A stretch of DNA of 64,000 nucleotides from Amaricoccus sp003258405 (GTDB lineage Bacteria; Pseudomonadota; Alphaproteobacteria; Rhodobacterales; Rhodobacteraceae), in assembly GCF_043226085.1 (NCBI RefSeq), contig NZ_CP171225.1, positions 1-64,000 of the forward strand, written 5' to 3'. Position 1 is the first letter of the stretch. Each line of letters begins with the position of its first letter. The notes beneath the pieces were generated by a model. That model worked only from the letters and a program-made list of their open reading frames with translations. It did not search any database and had not been told where the DNA came from. Shown one piece after another: positions 1-8,254 of the stretch. A program made the position numbers and the translations under genes.

Positions 1-1428
1 ATGAAGCCTCAGAAAGTTTCCCGCGAAATGGACCCCGCCGCCGACATTTGGACTGAGATCAGGGGTCGGCTTCGGGACGAGATCGGCAGGGACAATTTCC
101 AGAACTGGATCGAGCCGCTGACCTTCCATGGCTGTGAGCATGGGGTCGGCCGGTTCTCCGCTCCGACGAGCTTCATCGGAAACTGGGTCGAGCGCCATTT
201 CGGTGACCGGGTCTGCACGCTGCTCGCCGATCGCGGCCTGCGCGTGAGCCGGCTCGAATTCGCCGTCGAGGCGGCCCCTGTGCAGCTCCGTGCCGCGGCC
301 GGGGGCGGCGCGCCTGCAGCGCGGGCGCCCGAGGTTGCGCCGCGGCCGGCGCCGGTTCACGAGCACGAGACGGCGGCCGATGTCGATCTGCCGACCTCGC
401 CGCTTGATGGCCGCTTCACCTTCGACAATTTCGTTGTCGGCAAGCCGAACGAGCTCGCCCATGCCGCCGCGCGCCGCGTGGCCGAGGGCGGGGCCGTGAC
501 CTTCAATCCGCTCTTCCTCTACGGCGGCGTCGGCCTCGGCAAGACGCACCTCATGCATGCGATCGCCTGGGAGGTTCGCAACAGCCGCCCCGAGGCGCGC
601 GTGCTCTACCTTTCCGCCGAACAGTTCATGTACCGCTTCGTGTCCGCCCTGCGCTTCAAGGACATGCACGGCTTCAAGGAGATGTTCCGCTCCGTCGACA
701 TGCTGATGGTCGATGACGTGCAGTTCATTGCCGGCAAGGATTCGACCCAGGACGAATTCTTCCACACCTTCAACGCCCTGATCGACCAGAAGAAGCAGAT
801 CGTCATCTCCGCCGACCGTGCGCCGGGCGAGATCGACGGGCTTGAGGACCGCATCAAGTCCCGCCTCCAGTGGGGCCTCGTGGTGGACCTGCATCCGACC
901 GATTACGAGCTTCGTCTCGGCATCCTTCAGGCCAAGGCCGAAGCCCAGCTCGAGCAGAATCCGGGCGTGACGATCGGGGCAGGGGTGGTGGAATTCCTCG
1001 CCCACCGCATCAGCTCCAACGTCCGCGTGCTGGAAGGCGCGCTCACCCGCCTCTTCGCCTTCGCGAGCCTCGTCGGCCGCGAGATCAATCTCGACATGGC
1101 GCAGGAATGCCTCGCCGACCTGCTGCGCTTCTCCGAGCGCAAGGTCACCGTCGACGAGATCATCCGCAAGGTGGCCGATCACTACAACCTCCGCATGTCC
1201 GATCTCCTCTCGGCCCGCCGCGCCCGCCAGGTCGCAAGGCCGCGTCAGGTAGCGATGTATCTTGCCAAGACGCTCACCTCGCGCAGCCTGCCGGAGATCG
1301 GCCGCAAGTTCGGCGGCCGGGATCATACGACGGTGATTCATGCCGTCCGCAAGATCGAGGAGCTCCGCGTGACCGACAGCCAGATCGCCGAGGATGTCGA
1401 ACTGCTGCGCCGCATGCTCGAAGCGTGA
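1..1428 (+). CDS. dnaA: Chromosomal replication initiator protein DnaA
   Basis: DnaA binds DnaA boxes at oriC, melts the origin and loads the replicative helicase. The 475-residue product has an N-terminal domain I, a variable Ala/Pro-rich linker near residues 95-130, an AAA+ domain with Walker A GGVGLGKT at 175-182 and Walker B LMVDDVQF near 235-242, and a C-terminal DNA-binding domain ending in the DnaA signature GGRDHTTVIHAVRKI near 438-452. Length is normal for the family. The window starts on its ATG, so the promoter, ribosome site and any oriC upstream are not visible. dnaN and recF follow in the classical order. Confidence 0.98.
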   Translation: MKPQKVSREMDPAADIWTEIRGRLRDEIGRDNFQNWIEPLTFHGCEHGVGRFSAPTSFIGNWVERHFGDRVCTLLADRGLRVSRLEFAVEAAPVQLRAAAGGGAPAARAPEVAPRPAPVHEHETAADVDLPTSPLDGRFTFDNFVVGKPNELAHAAARRVAEGGAVTFNPLFLYGGVGLGKTHLMHAIAWEVRNSRPEARVLYLSAEQFMYRFVSALRFKDMHGFKEMFRSVDMLMVDDVQFIAGKDSTQDEFFHTFNALIDQKKQIVISADRAPGEIDGLEDRIKSRLQWGLVVDLHPTDYELRLGILQAKAEAQLEQNPGVTIGAGVVEFLAHRISSNVRVLEGALTRLFAFASLVGREINLDMAQECLADLLRFSERKVTVDEIIRKVADHYNLRMSDLLSARRARQVARPRQVAMYLAKTLTSRSLPEIGRKFGGRDHTTVIHAVRKIEELRVTDSQIAEDVELLRRMLEA

Positions 1429-1551
1429 ATTCGGGCGGGATTGCGCCGTTTCCGGCCGCTCGGTGCTTGCCCTTTCCGTTCAAATCGGTAACTTCGCCTT
1501 CCGCGCAACCGTAACGGGATCGCGGAACGGATCGTCGCAACGGTGGACATG

Positions 1552-2670
1552 ATGAAACTGAGTATGGAGCGCAGCGCCCTCCTCCGCGCCATGAGCCGGG
1601 CCCAATCGGTTGTCGAGCGACGCAATACCATACCCATACTCGGCAATGTCCTGATCGAGGCCGAGGGCGACAAGGTGAGCTTCCGCGCCACCGATCTCGA
1701 CATCGAGGTGATCGACCGCGCGCCCGCCATGGTCAACAAGGCCGGCGCCACCACCGTCTCGGCCCACACCCTTCACGAGATCGTCCGCAAGCTGCCCGAC
1801 GGGGCGATGGTCGAGCTCTCCGACGACGGGCTCAGCGGCCGGCTCGAGGTGCGGGCGGGCCGTTCGCACTTTTCGCTCGCGACGCTGCCGCGGGAAGATT
1901 TCCCGATCATGGCCTCGAGCGAATATTCCTGCAATTTCGGCTGCCCGGCGCCCGTGCTGCGCCGCCTCTTCGACAAGGCGAAATTCGCCATCTCGACCGA
2001 GGAGACGCGCTACTACCTCAACGGCGTCTACATGCATGCCGCCACCGCGGCGTCCGGCCCGGTGCTGCGCTGCGTGGCGACCGATGGCCACCGTCTGGCG
2101 CAGATCGATGCCGAGCTGCCGGAGGATGCGCGCGAGCTTCCCGGTGTCATCGTGCCGCGCAAGACCGTGGGCGAGCTCAGGAAGCTCCTCGACGATGACG
2201 AGATGACCATCGCCGTCTCGGTGAGCGAGACCAAGGTCCGCTTCGCAACGCCCGACGTGACCCTCACCTCCAAGGTGATCGACGGCACCTTCCCGGATTA
2301 CGCCCGCGTCATTCCCTCGGGCAACACCAAGCGCCTCGAGGTCGATGCCGCCGATTTCGCCCAGGCCGTCGACCGTGTGGCGACCGTCTCCTCCGAGCGC
2401 TCGCGCGCGGTGAAGATGGCGCTCGACGAGGACCGGCTGGTGCTTTCCGTCAATTCCCCCGACAGTGGCGCGGCCGACGAGGAGCTTGCGGTCGCCTATG
2501 CCGACGAGCCGCTCGAGATTGGCTTCAACGCGAAATACCTCCTCGAGATCGCCGGCCAGGTCGATCGCGAGAACGCGGTCTTCCTCTTCGACAGCCCGGC
2601 CCAGCCGACGCTCATGCGCGAGGGCAATGACGAGACCGCCGTCTATGTCGTCATGCCCATGCGGGTGTGA
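1552..2670 (+). CDS. dnaN: DNA polymerase III beta subunit (sliding clamp)
   Basis: DnaN is the ring-shaped clamp that tethers polymerase III to DNA. The product, about 372 residues, aligns throughout with bacterial clamps: the start MKLSMERSALL, the hallmark QSVVERRNTIPILGNVLIEA, TRYYLNGVYMH in the middle domain, and a C-terminus ending in VVMPMRV, the usual clamp ending. Three in-frame starts lie close together: GTG 1543, ATG 1549 and ATG 1552. I chose 1552 because family members usually begin MK(L/F)S; no strong Shine-Dalgarno sequence decides it. The 120-bp gap after dnaA holds no obvious DnaA box. Confidence 0.96.
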   Translation: MKLSMERSALLRAMSRAQSVVERRNTIPILGNVLIEAEGDKVSFRATDLDIEVIDRAPAMVNKAGATTVSAHTLHEIVRKLPDGAMVELSDDGLSGRLEVRAGRSHFSLATLPREDFPIMASSEYSCNFGCPAPVLRRLFDKAKFAISTEETRYYLNGVYMHAATAASGPVLRCVATDGHRLAQIDAELPEDARELPGVIVPRKTVGELRKLLDDDEMTIAVSVSETKVRFATPDVTLTSKVIDGTFPDYARVIPSGNTKRLEVDAADFAQAVDRVATVSSERSRAVKMALDEDRLVLSVNSPDSGAADEELAVAYADEPLEIGFNAKYLLEIAGQVDRENAVFLFDSPAQPTLMREGNDETAVYVVMPMRV

Positions 2671-2800
2671 CGGCGCGGCATCGCATCCTGTCTGCCAAGA
2701 TCCGCTGTGAAGACCTGAAGCCCGCTCGGGTGTGTGCGTGTCCCGTTGGGGGCAGGGCGCTCATGCGCGGCGTTTGCAGCCCCCCGGCCTCCGGTGCGCA

Positions 2801-3892
2801 ATGACCCCGCCGTCTCTTGCCCTCGACCGGCTCTGCCTCTCGCATTTCCGCTCGCATCGCAGCCTTGATCTGGCGCTCGATGGCCGACCCGTCGCGATCT
2901 TCGGCCCGAACGGCGCGGGCAAGACCAATCTCGTCGAAGCGGTCTCGCTGCTCTCGCCGGGCCGGGGTCTGCGCCGGGCCGCAGCCGAGGACATGGCCCG
3001 CCGCCCCGAGGCCATCGGCTGGAAGATCACCGCCGGGCTCACCGCGCCCGATGGCCGCCACGAGATCGAGATCCGGTCGGAAGGCCCCGGCCGCCTCGTC
3101 GAGATCGACGGCAAGTCCGCGCCCCAGGCCGCGCTCGGCCATGTCGCGCGCCTGCTCTGGCTCACGCCCGCGATGGACCGGCTCTGGATGGAGAGCGCGG
3201 CCGAGCGCCGCCGCTTCCTCGACCGCATCGCGCTCAGCCTCATGCCCGACCATGGCGATGCCGCAATCGGCTACGAGAAGGCGCTGCGCGAGCGCAACCG
3301 GCTCCTGCGAGACGGGGTGCGCGACCAGGCCTGGTACGAGGCGATCGAGGCGCAGATGGCAGCCTCCGGCGCGCGTCTCGGCGCCAACCGCCGCGCTGCG
3401 CTCGCCCGCATCGCTGCGGCCCCCGCACCGGGCGCCTTTCCGGCGGCGAGCCTTGCCCTCGAGAGCGATGCGCCCGAGGCGGAAGCCGATCTCGCCGACG
3501 CGTTCCGCGCGGGCCGCCCCCGCGACATGGCCGCAGGCCGCAGCCTGCTCGGGCCCCACCGCGACGATCTCGGCGCCACCTACGCGGCCAAGGGCGTGCC
3601 CGCGCGGCTCTGCTCCACCGGCGAACAGAAGGCGCTCCTCATCAGCCTTGTGCTCGCCAATGCCCATGCGGTGGCCGAGGATTTCGGCGCGCCGCCCCTC
3701 CTGATCCTCGACGAGGTTGCCGCGCATCTTGACGCAGGCCGCCGGGCGGCTCTCTATGATGCCGTGACCGCGCTCGGGGCGCAGGCCTGGCTCACCGGCA
3801 CAGGGCGCGAGCTCTTCGAGGAGCTTGCCGGCAGGGCGCTCTTCCTCGCGGTCACCGAAACCGGCGGAATTTCTGCCGTTTCAAGGGAGTAG
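2801..3892 (+). CDS. recF: DNA replication and repair protein RecF
   Basis: RecF is an SMC-like ATPase that helps load RecA at gaps and supports recovery of stalled forks. The start used gives MTPPSLALDRLCLSHFRSH, the normal RecF N-terminus, and removes a 23-residue low-complexity extension present if the start is placed at 2732. Walker A GPNGAGKT is at residues 35-42. The signature and Walker B region reads STGEQKALLISLVLANAH followed by PPLLILDEVAAHLD near the C-terminus. It is third in dnaA-dnaN-recF, the common alphaproteobacterial order, with a gap of about 130 bp after dnaN. Confidence 0.95.
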   Translation: MTPPSLALDRLCLSHFRSHRSLDLALDGRPVAIFGPNGAGKTNLVEAVSLLSPGRGLRRAAAEDMARRPEAIGWKITAGLTAPDGRHEIEIRSEGPGRLVEIDGKSAPQAALGHVARLLWLTPAMDRLWMESAAERRRFLDRIALSLMPDHGDAAIGYEKALRERNRLLRDGVRDQAWYEAIEAQMAASGARLGANRRAALARIAAAPAPGAFPAASLALESDAPEAEADLADAFRAGRPRDMAAGRSLLGPHRDDLGATYAAKGVPARLCSTGEQKALLISLVLANAHAVAEDFGAPPLLILDEVAAHLDAGRRAALYDAVTALGAQAWLTGTGRELFEELAGRALFLAVTETGGISAVSRE

Positions 3893-3898
3893 TGGTGG

Positions 3899-4336
3899 AT
3901 GTTCGGTCAGGGGATCACGCTTGTCACCCTCGGGGTCGCGGATCTCGAACGGTCGCACGCCTTCTACGAGGCGCTCGGCCTGCGGGTGGCCGAGGCCGGC
4001 GAGGGCGTCGTCTTCTTCCAGCTCACCGGTCAGGTGCTCGGCCTTTTCGGCCGCTCGGCCCTTGCCGCCGATCAGGGGCGGCCTGACGCGGCCCTCGGGA
4101 CGGGCGCGATGACACTCGCGCGCAACTTCGCCACCGAAGCGGAGGTCGATGCCGCGTTCGCCCTCGCGCTTGCGGCGGGCGGGGCCGCGCTCAAGCGGCC
4201 CGAGAAGGTGTTCTGGGGCGGCTATTCCGGCTATTTCGCCGATCCCGACGGCCATGTCTGGGAGGTCGCGATGAACCCGTTCTGGCCGCTCTCTTCCGAT
4301 GGAACGCTCACGCTGCCGGAATCCTCCTCCGGCTGA
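3899..4336 (+). CDS. VOC family protein (glyoxalase/bleomycin-resistance fold)
   Basis: A 145-residue single-domain member of the vicinal oxygen chelate superfamily. It opens with GITLVTLGVADLERSHAFYEALGL, a typical first beta-alpha-beta unit, and ends with GYSGYFADPDGHVWEVAMNPFW, the conserved PDGxxWEv metal-site strand. The start is six bases after the recF stop, so the two genes are probably co-transcribed. VOC proteins include dioxygenases, isomerases and antibiotic-binding proteins; nothing visible identifies the substrate here. Confidence 0.85.
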   Translation: MFGQGITLVTLGVADLERSHAFYEALGLRVAEAGEGVVFFQLTGQVLGLFGRSALAADQGRPDAALGTGAMTLARNFATEAEVDAAFALALAAGGAALKRPEKVFWGGYSGYFADPDGHVWEVAMNPFWPLSSDGTLTLPESSSG

Positions 4337-4415
4337 ACGGGCAATCGCGTCTGGCGAATTGCATTCCGGCGGCAGCGCCCCCTAAACTGCGCGTATCCAG
4401 AGGAGAAATACGCGC

Positions 4416-6410
4416 ATGCAGTCCATTCTGCAGGAGATCCTGCTCTATCTCATCGCCGCCGTCGTGACCGTTCCGATCAGCCAGCGTCTCGGCTTCGGCT
4501 CGGTTCTCGGGTTTCTTGCGGCAGGGGTGGTGATCGGGCCTGTTCTGGGTCTCGTCGGCTCCGAGGCCGAGGATCTGCGCCATTACGCCGAGTTTGGCGT
4601 CGTGCTGATGCTCTTCCTGATCGGCCTCGAGCTCGAACCCTCGACCCTCTGGCAGATGCGTCAGCGGCTGCTCGGTCTCGGCGGTCTCCAGGTTCTCGCG
4701 ACGCTCTCGGCGATCGCGCTTGTCGGTCAGGCCCTGGGCCTGCCCTGGAACGAGGCGGTCGCCGTGGGCATGATCCTCAGCCTCTCCTCGACCGCGATCG
4801 TGATGCAGACGCTCAACGAGAAACGCCTCAACCGCACCGAAGGCGGCCGGGCGAGCTTCTCCGTCCTGCTGTTTCAGGACATCGCCGCGCTGCCCTTCCT
4901 CGCCATCATTCCGCTGCTTGCGCTCAGCACGGCCGGCGGCGGCCATGCGGAGGGTCACGCCGCCGAGGGCGTGATCGACATGGCGGGGTGGATGCGCGCG
5001 CTCTTCGTGGCCGGAGCGATCATTCTGGTGGTGATGGCAGGGCGCTATCTGCCCCGGCCGTTCTTCCGCTTTCTCAACATGTCCGGCCTCCACGAGATCC
5101 ACATCGCCGCGACGCTCATGTTCATCCTCGCGATCGCCGTGGTCATGGGCCTGCTCGGGCTATCCCCCGCGCTCGGCACGTTTCTCGCCGGCGTGATGCT
5201 TGCCAACAGCGAATATCGCCATCAGATCGAGAGCGACATCGCGCCCTTCAAGGGCCTGCTGCTTGGCCTCTTCTTCATCACGGTCGGGGCCAGCATGAAC
5301 CTCGACCTCCTCCGCGCCGAACCCTTCCAGACCATCGGCCTTGTGGTCGCGCTCATGGCGCTGAAATTCACCATCCTGTTCGCGCTGGCCGTGGTGTTCG
5401 GCATCACCGGCCGCGACCGGGTGCTCTTCACCCTCTCGCTCGCGCAGGCCGGAGAGTTCGGCTTCTTCCTCACGAGCTACGCCGCCCAGAGCAACGCGCT
5501 CGGGGCCGCGCGGGCCGACGAGATCCTCCTCGTCATTTCGCTCTCGATGTTCTTCACCCCGGCGCTCTTCATGATCCACGACAACCTGATCCGCCGCATC
5601 GCTGCCGGCCCGCGCAAGCCCGAGGACGAGATCGACGAGCAGGGCACCGTCATCATCGCCGGCATGGGCCGTTTCGGCCAGATCGTGAACCGCATGCTGA
5701 TGGGGCTCGGCCACAAGACCGTCGTGCTCGACAGCCGGCCCGAAACCATCGAGCGGATGCGACGCTTCGGAATCAAGGGCTTCTACGGCGAAGTTGACAG
5801 GCCGGCGCTGCTCGAAGCCGCGGGCCTCGCCAATGCCCGCGCCATCGTCCTCTCGGTCGACGACCCGGACGTCGCCGTCCGGCTCTCGCGCTATGTCAAG
5901 ACGACGCATCCGAATGTCGAGATCATCGCCCGCGCCCGCGACCGCCACCACGTCTATGCCCTCTATGCCGCGGGCGCCGACGAAAGCGTGCGCGAGGTCT
6001 TTGACAGCGGCGTGCGTGCGGGCAAATACGCGCTCGCCGCCCTCGGCTATTCCGATGACGAGGTCGAGCGCGTGGCGCAGGCATTCTTCGACTATGACCG
6101 CCACATGCTCGCCGAACTCGCCGAGCTCTGGGATCCGAAGACGCCGCTCGACCGCAACACGGCCTATATCGAGAAATCCCGCGAGCAGAATGCCGCGATC
6201 GAGGCCGTCCTGCGCGGCCAGCTCGCCGCCGGCACGCCGGGCAAGGACAAGGCCGAGCGCGATGCGGAGAAGGCGCGCACCCGCGCCGCGGCCCTGGCGC
6301 GCTCCGCAGCGGACGCCGCCGAGGAGGACGCGGAGGGCGAACCGATCGTGGCGCCGCCGCTCCCCACCGAGGTGGGGGATCGCAAGCCCGGAGCGGGGCT
6401 CGTGCACTGA
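4416..6410 (+). CDS. Monovalent cation:proton antiporter-2 (CPA2, Kef-type) with TrkA-N domain
   Basis: Inner-membrane K+ (or Na+)/H+ antiporter of 664 residues. Residues about 5-395 hold some twelve hydrophobic segments of the Na+/H+ exchanger fold. A Rossmann TrkA-N/RCK domain begins at about residue 410 with GTVIIAGMGRFGQIVNRML, the nucleotide-binding loop that gates Kef systems. The C-terminus after about 590 is a charged Ala/Glu/Lys-rich tail. Kef-type antiporters lower cytoplasmic pH during electrophile stress under glutathione control; the methanol and formaldehyde genes elsewhere in the window make that role plausible but not shown. No ancillary kefF/kefG gene is adjacent. KefB and KefC cannot be told apart here. 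Confidence 0.88.
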   Translation: MQSILQEILLYLIAAVVTVPISQRLGFGSVLGFLAAGVVIGPVLGLVGSEAEDLRHYAEFGVVLMLFLIGLELEPSTLWQMRQRLLGLGGLQVLATLSAIALVGQALGLPWNEAVAVGMILSLSSTAIVMQTLNEKRLNRTEGGRASFSVLLFQDIAALPFLAIIPLLALSTAGGGHAEGHAAEGVIDMAGWMRALFVAGAIILVVMAGRYLPRPFFRFLNMSGLHEIHIAATLMFILAIAVVMGLLGLSPALGTFLAGVMLANSEYRHQIESDIAPFKGLLLGLFFITVGASMNLDLLRAEPFQTIGLVVALMALKFTILFALAVVFGITGRDRVLFTLSLAQAGEFGFFLTSYAAQSNALGAARADEILLVISLSMFFTPALFMIHDNLIRRIAAGPRKPEDEIDEQGTVIIAGMGRFGQIVNRMLMGLGHKTVVLDSRPETIERMRRFGIKGFYGEVDRPALLEAAGLANARAIVLSVDDPDVAVRLSRYVKTTHPNVEIIARARDRHHVYALYAAGADESVREVFDSGVRAGKYALAALGYSDDEVERVAQAFFDYDRHMLAELAELWDPKTPLDRNTAYIEKSREQNAAIEAVLRGQLAAGTPGKDKAERDAEKARTRAAALARSAADAAEEDAEGEPIVAPPLPTEVGDRKPGAGLVH

Positions 6411-6471
6411 TCCAGACTTTCGTCGGATGCCGAAAAAATCCGCTTGGCAGATGTGCGAGAATCGACTATCC

Positions 6472-6546
6472 GAGCTCCGGGCGCGACCCCGGACGAGGGT
6501 GAGCGGGGCGGGCTCGGTAACCTCACCCTGAACACGGAGCTGGCGC
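6472..6546 (+). promoter_or_regulatory. Structured leader of serC, candidate serC RNA motif
   Basis: The 75 bases before the serC ATG fold into competing hairpins. AGCTCCG at 6473-6479 can pair with CGGAGCT at 6535-6541, which would bury the GGAG ribosome site five bases before the ATG. TCCGGG at 6476-6481 can instead pair with CCCGGA at 6488-6493, sharing bases with the first stem. AGGGTGAG at 6496-6503 pairs with CTCACCCT at 6522-6529 in either case. A conserved serC RNA motif upstream of alphaproteobacterial serC genes is known from comparative genomics. I assign this by position and fold, without a covariance search. Confidence 0.65.
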
Positions 6547-7740
6547 ATGAGCCAAACTTCCGCTGACGCGGTTCTCACCGCGACCCCGAAACCCACGACA
6601 AAACCGGCACGTCCCGAATTCTCTTCCGGCCCCTGCCCGAAGCGGCCCGGCTGGAGCGCCGAGGCTGTCGTTGCCAAGGCCTTCCTTGGCCGGTCGCACC
6701 GTGCCGCGAAACCGAAAGCGCAGCTCAAGGACGCGATCGACCGTACGGCGAAGTTCCTGGGCGTTCCCGCCGATTTCAAGGTCGGCATCGTGCCCGCCTC
6801 CGACACCGGGGCCTTCGAGATGGCCATGTGGTCGATGCTGGGCGCACGCCCCGTCGACATGCTGGTCTGGGAGAGCTTCGGCCAGGGATGGGCGACGGAT
6901 GCCACCAAGCAGCTCAAGCTCGACGACTGCCAGGTGCTGACCGCCGGCTACGGCGCGCTGCCCGACGTCTCCAAGGTCCGCAAGGACGCCGACATCTGCT
7001 TCACCTGGAACGGCACCACCTCCGGCGCGCGCCTGCCGAACGCCGACTGGATCCCCGCCGATCGCGAGGGGCTCACGTTCTGTGACGCGACCTCGGCCGC
7101 CTTCGCGCAGGATCTGGACTGGGCCAAGCTCGACGTGGTGACCTTCTCCTGGCAGAAGGCGATGGGCGGCGAGGCAGCACACGGCGTGCTGATCCTGAGC
7201 CCGCGCGCCGTCGAGCGCCTCGAGAGCTACACGCCCGCCCGGCCGCTGCCGAAGATCTTCCGCCTCACCAAGGGCGGCAAGCTGATCGAGGGCATCTTCA
7301 AGGGCGAGACGATCAACACGCCCTCCATGCTCTGCGTCGCCGATTGCGTCGATGCGCTCGAGTGGATGGAAAACCTCGGCACGGTGCAGGACACCATCGC
7401 GCGCGCCAACGCCAATGCCGCCGCGCTGCAGGCCTGGGTCGATGCGACCCCCTGGGTCGAGAACCTCGTGGCCGATCCGGCCGCGCGCTCGAACACCTCC
7501 GTCTGCCTCAAGATCGTCGATCCCGAGATCACGGCGCTCGACGAGGCCGCGCAGCGCGACTTCACCAAGAAGATGGTGAAGCTCCTCGAAGCCGATGATG
7601 CGGCCTACGATATCGGCGGTTACCGCGATGCGCCTCCGGGCCTCCGGATCTGGTGCGGCACGACGGTCGAGACGGCCGATATCAAGGCACTCACCCCCTG
7701 GCTCGACTGGGCCTTCGCCGCGGCCAAGGCCGACCTCTAG
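6547..7740 (+). CDS. serC: Phosphoserine aminotransferase
   Basis: SerC converts 3-phosphohydroxypyruvate and glutamate to phosphoserine and 2-oxoglutarate, the second step of serine synthesis, using PLP. The 397-residue product matches the alphaproteobacterial subfamily: FSSGPCPKRPGWS near the N-terminus after a short Thr/Pro-rich lead, ASDTGAFEMAMWSMLG, and the PLP lysine in TFSWQKAMGGEAAHGV at about K204. The start carries GGAG at a good distance inside the folded leader. serA, the preceding pathway step, lies 0.5 kb downstream with a GNAT gene between. In methylotrophs serine can also feed C1 assimilation, but no serine-cycle genes are seen here. Confidence 0.95.
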   Translation: MSQTSADAVLTATPKPTTKPARPEFSSGPCPKRPGWSAEAVVAKAFLGRSHRAAKPKAQLKDAIDRTAKFLGVPADFKVGIVPASDTGAFEMAMWSMLGARPVDMLVWESFGQGWATDATKQLKLDDCQVLTAGYGALPDVSKVRKDADICFTWNGTTSGARLPNADWIPADREGLTFCDATSAAFAQDLDWAKLDVVTFSWQKAMGGEAAHGVLILSPRAVERLESYTPARPLPKIFRLTKGGKLIEGIFKGETINTPSMLCVADCVDALEWMENLGTVQDTIARANANAAALQAWVDATPWVENLVADPAARSNTSVCLKIVDPEITALDEAAQRDFTKKMVKLLEADDAAYDIGGYRDAPPGLRIWCGTTVETADIKALTPWLDWAFAAAKADL

Positions 7741-7758
7741 GCCAAGCAAGCCGGTCCG

Positions 7759-8253
7759 ATGCGCCTGCGTGACGCGACCATGGCCGATATTCCGACGCTC
7801 CGGCACTGGGACACCCAGCCCCATGTCGTGGCGTCGGGTGCCGGCGGCTGGGGCTGGGAGGAGATGATCTCTACGCCCGCTCCCTGGCGCGCGTTGCTGA
7901 TCGCGGAGGTGGACGGTGAGCCCAGGGGCTTCATGCAGATCATCGATCCCGCCCTCGAGGAAGCGCATTACTGGGGCGATTGCGGCCCGAACCTGCGCGC
8001 CATCGACATCTGGATCGGCGAGCGCGCGGAGACGGGCCGAGGCCTCGGCACAAAGATGATGCGGGCCGCCTTCCGGCGCTGCTTCGCGGACCTGGCGGTT
8101 CGGTCGATCCTGATCGATCCGCAAGCGACCAACACCGAGGCCCACCGGTTCTACCGGCGGCTGGGCTTCGAATTCGTCAGACAACAGACGTTCGGCACGG
8201 ACCCCTGCTTCGTGTTCGAACTGACCCGCGCCAACTGGCGCCAAGGAGACTGA
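7759..8253 (+). CDS. GNAT family N-acetyltransferase
   Basis: A 164-residue acetyltransferase. It shows MRLRDATMADIPTLRHWD at the N-terminus, the acetyl-CoA pyrophosphate-binding signature in ETGRGLGTKMMRAAF near residue 90, and the C-terminal strand-helix NTEAHRFYRRLGFEFV. The overall layout resembles aminoglycoside 6'-N-acetyltransferase-like GNATs, but the substrate cannot be read from sequence and resistance should not be assumed. It sits between serC and serA, 18 bases after serC and one base before the serA ATG, so it is almost certainly in the serine operon. Confidence 0.85.
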   Translation: MRLRDATMADIPTLRHWDTQPHVVASGAGGWGWEEMISTPAPWRALLIAEVDGEPRGFMQIIDPALEEAHYWGDCGPNLRAIDIWIGERAETGRGLGTKMMRAAFRRCFADLAVRSILIDPQATNTEAHRFYRRLGFEFVRQQTFGTDPCFVFELTRANWRQGD

Positions 8254-8254
8254 A

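Noticed and set aside
1429..1551. Replication origin in the dnaA-dnaN gap
   Set aside because: No DnaA-box-like TTATCCACA sequence or AT-rich stretch is seen in this 120-bp gap. oriC may lie upstream of the window.
5160..6917. A 585-codon open frame on the minus strand opposite the antiporter gene
   Set aside because: It is the mirror of a strongly conserved transporter and of the serC leader, has low-complexity Arg/Glu/Gly-rich sequence and no ribosome site. High GC content produces such frames.
7759..8253. Aminoglycoside resistance gene
   Set aside because: The GNAT resembles that group in outline only, sits in a biosynthetic operon and has no mobile context; resistance cannot be claimed.
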